From assembly GCA_020638955.1 (NCBI GenBank), contig JACKHO010000006.1, positions 124,001 through 188,000 of the forward strand: a stretch of DNA of 64,000 bases, in the 5' to 3' direction. Numbering within the stretch: position 1 is the stretch's first letter; every line of letters begins with the position of its first letter. Shown here piece after piece: positions 28,780 through 35,956 of this stretch. The notes beneath the pieces were generated by a model that saw only the letters and a list, made by a program, of their open reading frames with translations, made no database searches and was not told the origin of the DNA. The position numbers were made by a program, and so were the translations under genes. The DNA is from Planctomycetaceae bacterium. GTDB taxonomy: Bacteria > Planctomycetota > Planctomycetia > Planctomycetales > Planctomycetaceae.

Positions 28780-28978
28780 TGGAACCACTCCACATCGTGA
28801 CCAACGCCCCTGATGCGAGTTGCAACTTGGACGTCGGCAGTTGCAGGAGCGTGTCAGGTGAAGTCATGCGTCAATGAATTATTGAGTTGCGAGGCAACCG
28901 CGGGTATGCTGACGGATGTGCTACACAGCTAGTCAGTTCCCGTTACACAGAAGAGTTTTCTGTCTAACGATTAATTAC
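28780..28978 (+). repeat. Repeat A, copy 2, upstream of the 157-residue gene
   Basis: Homologous to 27211-27410 along its length. The terminal hairpin is at 28941-28969: CGTTACACAG, 9-nt loop, CTGTCTAACG (one mismatch in 10). The downstream start codon is 26 nt after the hairpin. Confidence 0.75.
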
Positions 28979-28995
28979 CCGACTGAATCGCATCC

Positions 28996-29469
28996 ATGAT
29001 CTCTTTCGACATCGAACCGAGGGTTCGCGCTGGCAAACTTCTTCTTGGTGTTGACCGAGCGACAGCACGATCCGTCATGGCTTCCCTAGAATTCACGATG
29101 TCACACTCTCGCGACAACATGGACTACTACGACGAGAACTCAATTCAGCTTGACTTCTTGGATGACGATCTTCTGCACTTCATTGGATTCGCGTACTCAC
29201 CAAACTTTGCCGTCGTATACAAAGGAATTGACCCTTTCAACTCCGATGCGAGTGACCTGGTCAATGCCATCAACGCAAACGAGACGGAGGCAATACCATT
29301 CAGTGACTACGATCCCCTATTTCGTACGCAGATCATTGCATTGTGGGATGCACAAGAACAATACGACTACAAAGGCGGTCACCAACGCTCCGTCTTCGCA
29401 ACCTTTTCGATTGGTGATGAACGCTACCTCAAAGCAATGCTCGCGATAACCAACGGCGGACAACAATGA
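28996..29469 (+). CDS. Hypothetical protein, accessory cassette-like
   Basis: 157 residues, no signal peptide or membrane segment, acidic overall (YYDENSIQLDFLDDDLLHF). I do not recognise the family. The compact single-domain look and the position, directly after repeat A and before repeats C and B, match the DUF6602 gene next door, so both may have arrived by the same route. An immunity-protein-like fold is possible but unsupported. Confidence 0.6.
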   Translation: MISFDIEPRVRAGKLLLGVDRATARSVMASLEFTMSHSRDNMDYYDENSIQLDFLDDDLLHFIGFAYSPNFAVVYKGIDPFNSDASDLVNAINANETEAIPFSDYDPLFRTQIIALWDAQEQYDYKGGHQRSVFATFSIGDERYLKAMLAITNGGQQ

Positions 29470-29501
29470 AATGAACACGGAGCCGCCGACAGCGAGTCAC
29501 T

Positions 29502-29566
29502 GTAGGTCAGGCTGTGCCTGACATCGGCTGGTGTTCGACGTATGCGTCAGGCTCAGCCTGACCTAC
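29502..29566. repeat. Repeat C, copy 1: 21-bp inverted repeat
   Basis: Left arm 29502-29522 (GTAGGTCAGGCTGTGCCTG...) pairs with right arm 29546-29566 with one mismatch in 21. An inverted copy, including the loop sequence and a GTCACTGTAG flank, lies at 56090-56154. Together with repeat B copy 2 it fills most of the 505-bp gap; 29711-29974 holds nothing further that I can identify. Confidence 0.85.
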
Positions 29567-29572
29567 CAGATC

Positions 29573-29710
29573 TTGGCTTCATCTGTGGTTTCCCCCAAAG
29601 CCAAAATCTCCTCCGCGATCACCGCGCCTCCGCGTGTGCCTATTGCCACCTCTCAGGCGATTGGTGCGAACCTACTCAACAAGACTCACACGGAGGCGCG
29701 GGGCGCGGAG
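29573..29710. repeat. Repeat B, copy 2
   Basis: Left arm 29611-29638 (CTCCGCGATCACCGCGCC...) pairs with right arm 29687-29710; the flank TCATCTGTGGTTTCCCCC matches copy 1. Confidence 0.75.
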
Positions 29711-29974
29711 AGGAATTGGTGAATTGGGTTTGGAGAACTCACCAAGGGTGAGCAGCAGTTCGCTCTGTGGGCAAACTCTTGACGATGCAAGCTCGTGGGT
29801 AATGGAGGTCGCGTCAGATTGGCAATGGCCATCCTCCGCTCTTGGTAAAGGCCGCTCGTGCCTCTAAGTGCTTCTTTGACGACATTCAGCGACATCTGTT
29901 TGGAAATCGATTCCAGCAGGTGTTACTCTCTGGATGTATCGTGCCCGACACGTGAGTTAATCTGAGGTTTTGCT

Positions 29975-32965
29975 GTGGCAATTTCAATCACTTGTTCCTC
30001 CTGTGGGTATTCAGCTCAAGTGAAGGATTATCTTGCGGGAAAGCGGGTTGCTTGCCGAGATTGTGGTTCTCCGATTCGGGTACCAGAGGAAGTGACGGAG
30101 AGGCACGAGGGCCGGAAGAATTCGCCGTCACGCAAGCAGAGGGCGCAACAGGAGGCGCCTGCCGGATCGTCAAAGCATATGGTGACGATTGTGGCTCTCA
30201 CAGTGGGAGCGGCCGTAATCCTGGTGATCGCTGTTTTCGCAGCATTCATGGTAGGGCGTGGCAGTCGCGTTGATCAAAGCGAAGTGGCGACCACGGAACC
30301 GCTGCAGGAAGTTGAGATGGTCTCTGGTCCTGCGACTACAGACGAACCCTCCGCTACTCCGCCGACTCGTGACGCCGTAGCGGCGACCGATGTGGGGAGC
30401 ACCGCAACTTCACCAGGCACAATGCCTGCAAACGAACCGGTGGTTGCCGACACCAATTCTGTCGCTGCCAATGACACGCCGAGCCCTCCAACACCCCAGC
30501 AGCAGCCAACGACGGCAGCACCAGTAGCCGAAGCGAAGAAGCCGGATTTGGTTGTGGTTGAGCGCCCCCTGTCGAAAACGGTCGATTTCGCGTCAATGCA
30601 ATTGGATGAACTAGTCACCAGCATGGATTTGACTGAGGATGGGCGGTTTCTCGTCATCTCACATCAATCGGCCAATTTGGTGACGATTTACGATGTGCTT
30701 CAGCGGCAGGTGGTGCATGTCCGGACAACGACTGCTCCTCGATCGGTTCTTTGTCGAGGACCGTTTGCATTCGTCGCCAACTTTGGTGAAGGGACAATTA
30801 GTGTTTTCAACCGCGAGAAGGACTGGCAGCTGGTGAATGAGCTGCAAGTGATCAAGACGGGCATTGCACATTTATCTGCGCCAGCCGGTCCGGCCTTCGC
30901 AAATGAGATTCTCGTAACGTGCCACGGAGAAGGGGCCGATTCGTCGTACCGGAAGTCCTACATCTATCTCGTTGACGTAAAATCGGATAAGTGCCGCGAA
31001 GTTTCGCGAGCCGCGTTGGCTTCTGCGAGTTTCGATGGCAATTTGGTGATGACTCAGGGGGCGTTTAATTTGAGCCCCTCGGGGGGACTCACTGCCTACA
31101 ACTACAGTGAATTCGTCAGTAATAGTGGAACAGCCCGATCGATTTTTGCCGGCGGTAATCAACAGAATCCATACGTCTATCAGTCGCACCCGGGTGGCTA
31201 CTGGATTGGGGGGAACGTTGTTTTCGGAGGTGTACCGATTGCTCAGGTACCAGGCGACCTCGGTCGACTGCTCATACCGGACATGTCGCGGAAGCTTGTA
31301 TACGCGGTGACTGAAGACGTAATACGGGCGCACCGCATGAATTCGTCTTTGACTGAAGTGGGAGTACGGCGGGCCAGCTATCCGGCCGCCTTCAAGGACT
31401 TCGCTCGTGTTTACGACAATGTCAATCGCCGGCGGAACTATATGCTGGACCGTCCGGTTGCGTACACACATGGAGATCGCACGTTCTTCTTTCTACTTCC
31501 GGCGAAAGGAGGTGACTTGCTGATCGCAGAAACAGCGGCATTTGAATCGAACTCCGATGACAGTGGAGAACTGGCAGACGTTCCGATGCCAGCCAAACCG
31601 AATATGCCCGCCGACCGCCCGGCGACGCCAGGTGAGCCTCAGGGTGACGCTGCTGCAGCCCTGTTGCAGGGTTTTCCACCGATGATTCCAGCCGGGCAAC
31701 GATTCGAGTATCGCCTCAAGGTACCGGCCAGCACGGAGGTCGCGCTGATGTCTGATATTCGTGGCATGGTTCTTACTCGGGACGGCATTTTGCGCTGGCA
31801 GCCAAAACAAGCGGACGTTGGCATCCACGAACTAAAGCTGCGAGTGACGTCGGACGGGGCGAGCTCATTTGCACGCCCTGAATTGGAAGTTATTGATGCC
31901 GAACTCTACGCCTCGGTTGATGGTGACTTAACGAAACTGACAAAGTTTGCGAACACCCCGCTGAACGTGGACAACTTTTCGTTTTCGGAAAGTTTCGACG
32001 GAAAGCAGCGGTTGTTGCTACAGGGGGACTCATTGAAAATTCTGGCACCCGACGGAATCACCGTGGTAACCACACGGAAACTCCCGAGGCGTTATGACCT
32101 TATTGAAGAACGTGAACAGTCATTCGTGGCGGTAACGCAGAACCCCACTGCGTCCCTGGATTTACTCAACAAACAGACGCTACAAATTCGCAAGCAAATC
32201 GATCTCACAACCGCGACGGAACACTTCCTGCGCGTTACCGATTTGGCGATTCACCCAACTGCCAACATGAGTTTCGTCGCTATCAAGAATGATATTGAAC
32301 TACCTCGATACACGGTACTCGCGGTGAATGAAACATCGGGACGAGTTACGGCACCAGGAATGATGGGGACCTGGGTCGAGGTTTCGCCGGATGGAGAACG
32401 AATTTACACGGGATACAAAGACATCTATCAGGTTGGGAGCAGCTTTCATGTCAATCCAGGATGGAGGATCATTCAGACTCCAAATTACGGTAACGTTGAC
32501 ATGTTGTTGGCTTGGAACGCGAAGGATTTTCGGCTGCAGCAAGTCGTTCGTGAAGCTGGCGGCAATGGATATGGCATTCGCCTGTCACGCGACGGGAAGC
32601 GGATTTCCTACCTTTCACACGTGGGATTCCCCCTTCACTCCGGAAATCTCGTCGGAGTTGCGGCTACCGATTTTGATGCCCCTGCGACAGGCTATAAAAC
32701 CTCCGGACGCGGCACCACGACCGAGTTGGCCTATCATCCCACGTTGCCACTGGTAGCCGTTCCCGGCAGTGGTTCGGCGTTGATATTCCACCGAGAAACG
32801 GGAGAACCGCTCAATAATCGGCTCTTGCTGACTGCCCGGGGACTGGGTGAGACGAAGGTTCAGCGGCTAATGTTCTCGCCGGACGGACAAAATCTCGTCT
32901 TCGTTTGTGAGGGAGGAGAGACGGGTCGCTATTTGCGGTCGGTTCGCCTCAAGCTCGGTGACTAG
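29975..32965 (+). CDS. Zinc-ribbon membrane protein with WD40-like propeller
   Basis: 996 residues. A cytoplasmic MJ0042-like zinc ribbon (ITCSSCGYSAQV...ACRDCGSPIRVP, residues 4-38) is followed by a basic stretch, one membrane helix (about 70-92), a Thr/Pro/Ala-rich linker (95-190), and two runs of beta-propeller-like repeats (about 200-520 and 650-990). A putative-Ig/cadherin-like segment (AGQRFEYRLKV...GILRWQPKQADVGIHEL) lies between them. Such proteins are common in planctomycetes and presumably sense or scaffold outside the membrane; function unknown. GTG 29975 has GAGG 8 nt upstream. The frame continues after its TAG stop into a protease fragment (see next entry). Confidence 0.75.
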   Translation: MAISITCSSCGYSAQVKDYLAGKRVACRDCGSPIRVPEEVTERHEGRKNSPSRKQRAQQEAPAGSSKHMVTIVALTVGAAVILVIAVFAAFMVGRGSRVDQSEVATTEPLQEVEMVSGPATTDEPSATPPTRDAVAATDVGSTATSPGTMPANEPVVADTNSVAANDTPSPPTPQQQPTTAAPVAEAKKPDLVVVERPLSKTVDFASMQLDELVTSMDLTEDGRFLVISHQSANLVTIYDVLQRQVVHVRTTTAPRSVLCRGPFAFVANFGEGTISVFNREKDWQLVNELQVIKTGIAHLSAPAGPAFANEILVTCHGEGADSSYRKSYIYLVDVKSDKCREVSRAALASASFDGNLVMTQGAFNLSPSGGLTAYNYSEFVSNSGTARSIFAGGNQQNPYVYQSHPGGYWIGGNVVFGGVPIAQVPGDLGRLLIPDMSRKLVYAVTEDVIRAHRMNSSLTEVGVRRASYPAAFKDFARVYDNVNRRRNYMLDRPVAYTHGDRTFFFLLPAKGGDLLIAETAAFESNSDDSGELADVPMPAKPNMPADRPATPGEPQGDAAAALLQGFPPMIPAGQRFEYRLKVPASTEVALMSDIRGMVLTRDGILRWQPKQADVGIHELKLRVTSDGASSFARPELEVIDAELYASVDGDLTKLTKFANTPLNVDNFSFSESFDGKQRLLLQGDSLKILAPDGITVVTTRKLPRRYDLIEEREQSFVAVTQNPTASLDLLNKQTLQIRKQIDLTTATEHFLRVTDLAIHPTANMSFVAIKNDIELPRYTVLAVNETSGRVTAPGMMGTWVEVSPDGERIYTGYKDIYQVGSSFHVNPGWRIIQTPNYGNVDMLLAWNAKDFRLQQVVREAGGNGYGIRLSRDGKRISYLSHVGFPLHSGNLVGVAATDFDAPATGYKTSGRGTTTELAYHPTLPLVAVPGSGSALIFHRETGEPLNNRLLLTARGLGETKVQRLMFSPDGQNLVFVCEGGETGRYLRSVRLKLGD

Positions 32966-33283
32966 GACAAGAGAAGCATTGCATTAACTCGGCCGAATCC
33001 GAGAGCGTCCAATTCCAAACCGAAACCCATTCCCGCTGACGAACTGCAAGGGCTGAGACCTCAGAATCTGGATGAGCCTTTGAGTTCGAATGAGATTGGT
33101 CGCCGCTACCTTGATGCGGTTGTCTTGATGTTGACGCAGGATTCAGTGGGAACCGGAATCCTTATTGGCAACAGTGGCTACATTCTTACCGCAGAACATG
33201 TCGTTGCCGGAGCAACGGAATTGGAAATCGTTTACAACTTCAAGGTTGGGACAGGCGAGTATCAGCCCATCACGGGCATTTGA
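32966..33283 (+). pseudogene. Remnant of a trypsin-like serine protease domain, in frame with the upstream gene
   Basis: The frame directly after the TAG of the upstream gene stays open for 105 codons. After a Pro-rich linker it encodes RYLDAVVLMLTQDSVGTGIL and GYILTAEHVVAGA, the beginning of a trypsin-like (DegP/S1) domain with the catalytic His of AEHVV. It then stops, so the Asp and Ser parts are missing. It could be expressed separately from TTG 33080 (67 residues) or by stop-codon readthrough, but a decayed C-terminal protease domain is the simplest reading. Confidence 0.6.
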
Positions 33284-33329
33284 AACCTTCATAACACATG
33301 GATCGGATTCTCAAAGGCAGACCACAGAG

Positions 33330-33641
33330 ATGATATTTAACACGCCGCGCGACGTGCTGTCTTTCGTCAGGGAGTGCCTGGAAGATGCAGACGTCGATCG
33401 TCTTTATGGCGCCGTAATGGAACCAACCGACGAGTTGTGGCGAGAGCGAATCTTTGAAGCCCTGCGTCAGATTGAGGCTTCCGACACCTTGGAGGAAGTG
33501 TTCCTGGCCGAAAAATGCTTCCCGAAAACGGAAACCGAGTATAAATTGGGTGGGCACAGTCAGCGGACACGACATATCCACTTCGATTTGATTCGCGTCC
33601 GACGACGCTGGCGTTTGAAGAAGATTTGGATGTGCCGGTAA
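33330..33641 (+). CDS. Hypothetical small protein
   Basis: 103 residues from ATG 33330, no signal peptide. Largely helical in the first half (DVLSFVRECLEDADVDRLYGAV, split by charged turns), with a basic C-terminus (RRRWRLKKIWMCR). Not recognised. It overlaps no other accepted gene and ends 23 bp before the next start, so the two may be co-transcribed. It follows the protease remnant. Confidence 0.5.
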   Translation: MIFNTPRDVLSFVRECLEDADVDRLYGAVMEPTDELWRERIFEALRQIEASDTLEEVFLAEKCFPKTETEYKLGGHSQRTRHIHFDLIRVRRRWRLKKIWMCR

Positions 33642-33664
33642 CAGTTCGCAGAAGGAGGTGCGTT

Positions 33665-34207
33665 TTGATTCAGCGATTACTGGTTTTGATCATTGGTGCG
33701 CTCACTCTGGTTCCTTTTGCCGTGAACGCGGAGGAGTCGACGTCGGAGAGGGTTGTGCAACCAGAACCCTATCAGGTGTACGTCAAGGTCATCATGCCGG
33801 TTGACCCGGCGGATGGCGAGATGGATCAACTTGTTGTCGAGTCCTGGATTGCTGAGGAACTTAAGAAGCGCGGGCAGGAGAAGTTCGTCGCGGTGACCGG
33901 TTGGGTGTCTCTGGATCTTTCCCCCTTTGATGCAACGGATGTGTGGGACGGTGGGAAACTGGACAGTGTCCTTTATTGTCCTGTGTGGGCCGATATTCGT
34001 GAGCGGGAAGTGGACCACATCGCGATATGGGTGATGGGGTGGAGCCCTGGCGGTGCCGACGCGAATGTTTCAATGAAATATGAACCGGGCACCCGCGCGA
34101 TTGCCTCTGTCGACGAGATGAAGACAGAGCAAGGGATGCCCTACGTGGCCTTTCTCATTGGTCCACCGGCGGAGAAGCCCACGTCTCCGACTGACGACAA
34201 GAAGTAG
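33665..34207 (+). CDS. Hypothetical exported protein, TTG start
   Basis: 180 residues with a signal peptide (MIQRLLVLIIGALTLVPFAV, cleavage near VNA-EE). The TTG at 33665 is chosen because a near-perfect ribosome site AAGGAGG (33652-33658) lies 6 nt upstream; the longer frame from 33626 would hide it inside the gene and spoil the signal peptide. The mature part has DVWDGGKLDSVLYCPVWADI and a hydrophobic AIWVMGWSPGG segment; no family recognised. It lies just upstream of the retron but is exported, so a role as its effector is doubtful. Confidence 0.6.
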   Translation: MIQRLLVLIIGALTLVPFAVNAEESTSERVVQPEPYQVYVKVIMPVDPADGEMDQLVVESWIAEELKKRGQEKFVAVTGWVSLDLSPFDATDVWDGGKLDSVLYCPVWADIREREVDHIAIWVMGWSPGGADANVSMKYEPGTRAIASVDEMKTEQGMPYVAFLIGPPAEKPTSPTDDKK

Positions 34208-34348
34208 CCTCCGTTTCGGGTGTGCTGGCCAAATGCGGCGCTGTCCCGGCCTACCGTCCTTACAAACTCCAATAGGCCGAGCTAACGTTTCGGGGAATCG
34301 CGGAGCATGTTTGTCTGCTCTGTCGGTTCAATTCCTCTCCTCGTTCAG

Positions 34349-34377
34349 TTGAGGTTTGTCCGTTTCCCAGATACGTT
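34349..34377 (+). promoter_or_regulatory. Putative promoter of the retron RNA
   Basis: TTGAGG (34349-34354), a 17-nt spacer and TACGTT (34372-34377). A start site about 7 nt downstream would fall on the first base of the a1 arm at 34384, which is what a retron transcript needs. The hexamers are imperfect. Confidence 0.4.
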
Positions 34378-34383
34378 GGGGAT

Positions 34384-34541
34384 GTGAGTCGGCTGGTTCC
34401 ATGCTTGTGAGATTTCATCTCACTTCGTCCGAGGTAACCTCGGAGAACAAAGTCAGCCTGATCATTGCGAGGTACGAACAGTTCTCCGCTTCACGGAGTG
34501 CAGTTCGCACGCGACCAGTTGCGATGGAACCGTCGGCTCAC
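34384..34541 (+). ncRNA. Retron msr-msd-like non-coding RNA
   Basis: The two ends pair as a1 (34384-34402) and a2 (34524-34541): 18 base pairs including two G-T pairs and one bulged T, with an uninterrupted GGTTCCAT/ATGGAACC block. After a1 comes a candidate branching G (34403), then two short perfect stem-loops in the msr position: GTGAGAT-TTC-ATCTCAC (34407-34423) and TCCGAGG-TAA-CCTCGGA (34428-34444). Next is a long imperfect hairpin in the msd position (about 34471-34511, loop CTTCA at 34489-34493), extendable by TTGCG/CGCGA outside a 3-nt bulge. Length (~158 nt), order and position 66 nt before a reverse transcriptase gene all match known retrons. Confidence 0.75.
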
Positions 34542-34607
34542 GCTTTTGGTATTTGTCGCTGGCTGGGTAAATCCGTATTAATTGTGGCCTCCTGACGAGG
34601 GAAGAGG

Positions 34608-35924
34608 TTGACGTACCGCGCGTTTCTTCGCAGCCTGGCATTCATTCTCGACCAGGGCTTCTGGCATGAGGAAGCAGCGCTCGAACAAGTTTTGGACGTC
34701 CTGCCGACACGACAACGACAGGCCAAATGGCCGCGCCGTCTCATTGGAAGAATCTTCACCACGTTTTCACGTTACACACGGCCCTCGTTTGGCGAGCTTT
34801 CCAGATTCCTGCAGGGTGACAAGGAACTGAAAGCGGATCTTAGGCGGCTGACGGCCATTCCACTAATTGTATGGCGCCCGGGCGATCAAACCCGGCCGCA
34901 TCCTGTGCTGCGTGTCAGTGGCGACCTTCCTATTCTGAAGTCGGTTCGTGACTTCGCAAATTTTCTGCGGATGCCCGTCAACTCTCTGCAAGCATTGGCA
35001 GATGTCAATTCACGGGAAGCAAGAACGCTGGACGCCAGACATCGGCACTACAACTATCGTTGGATTCAAAAGCGGTCAGGTGGGCAACGTCTCATTGAAA
35101 TTCCCAAGGAACGTTTGAAACACGCACAGTCACAATTGCTGGAGTGCATACTGCGACACGTACCAGTGCATGAGGCGGCTCGCGCGTATCGACGCGGGCT
35201 GAGTCTGCGTGACGCCGTTGAACAACATGTCGGGCAGAGAATTCTCCTGCGGATTGACCTGCAAGACTTCTTTCCGAGCATTGGAGTTGGAAAGGTACGG
35301 CAAGTTTTTCGGCATCTGGGCTATCCTTCAGTTGTGGCAATGCACATGGCGGGGCTTTGCACGAATGTCGTACCACAGGCTGTGCTGGAGACAACTTCAT
35401 CAAATCACCGATTAAGCCACGTCTACCAGCTTCCGCATTTGCCACAGGGAGCTCCCACTTCTGCGGTGCTGTCGAATTTGGCTTCTTACCGTATGGATGC
35501 GAGACTGACAGGTTTGGCGGCGTATTGGAGTATGCAGTATACCCGCTACGCAGATGACCTGTTGTTCTCCGGTGACAGCTTGAGCGCGGCCCAAGTGTCA
35601 CGTTTGCGTACCCAGATTCTGGCTGTCGCGTCGGATGAAGGGTTCCGGATTCGGCGTTACAAAACGAAAGTGATGCGTGCTGGACGTCAACAGTCGGCAC
35701 TGGGGCTCACGCTGAATTCCCAGGCGAATACCATGCGGCGAGATTTCGACAACCTCCGCGCTCTGCTGAACAACGCCGTTCGACATGGCCTGGAGTCGCA
35801 GAATCGTGACAATCATCCAAAGTTTCTGGAGCATCTTGCGGGACGCGTGGCGTACCATCGCTCGATGAATCCAAAACGCGGCGCGCGCCTCGACCGTCTC
35901 CTCTCTCGATTGACCAACGAATGA
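34608..35924 (+). CDS. Retron-type reverse transcriptase
   Basis: 438 residues. RT motifs are in order: RT0/1 (SGGQRLIEIPKERLKHAQ, 157-174), a retron-like X region (AYRRGLSLRDAVEQHVGQ), motif A LLRIDLQDFFPSI (Asp217, Asp220), QGAPTSAVLSN (280-290), catalytic RYADD (Asp316-Asp317), and a motif E-like region with LGLTLN near 365. A thumb-like C-terminus ends AGRVAYHRSMNPKRG. The usual NAxxH and VTG retron signatures appear as DAVEQH and LGL, and about 130 extra N-terminal residues precede the RT core. There is no maturase/HNH domain, so it is not a group II intron protein. An in-frame stop at 34593 makes TTG 34608 the first possible start. It is convergent with the next operon, 32 bp away. Confidence 0.85.
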   Translation: MTYRAFLRSLAFILDQGFWHEEAALEQVLDVLPTRQRQAKWPRRLIGRIFTTFSRYTRPSFGELSRFLQGDKELKADLRRLTAIPLIVWRPGDQTRPHPVLRVSGDLPILKSVRDFANFLRMPVNSLQALADVNSREARTLDARHRHYNYRWIQKRSGGQRLIEIPKERLKHAQSQLLECILRHVPVHEAARAYRRGLSLRDAVEQHVGQRILLRIDLQDFFPSIGVGKVRQVFRHLGYPSVVAMHMAGLCTNVVPQAVLETTSSNHRLSHVYQLPHLPQGAPTSAVLSNLASYRMDARLTGLAAYWSMQYTRYADDLLFSGDSLSAAQVSRLRTQILAVASDEGFRIRRYKTKVMRAGRQQSALGLTLNSQANTMRRDFDNLRALLNNAVRHGLESQNRDNHPKFLEHLAGRVAYHRSMNPKRGARLDRLLSRLTNE

Positions 35925-35956
35925 CGCTGGCATGAGAAGGACGACGAAGTGACACG

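Noticed and set aside
34608..35924. Group II intron or DGR reverse transcriptase
   Set aside because: No maturase or HNH region, no intron boundaries or variable/template repeat seen nearby, and a retron-type RNA precedes the gene.
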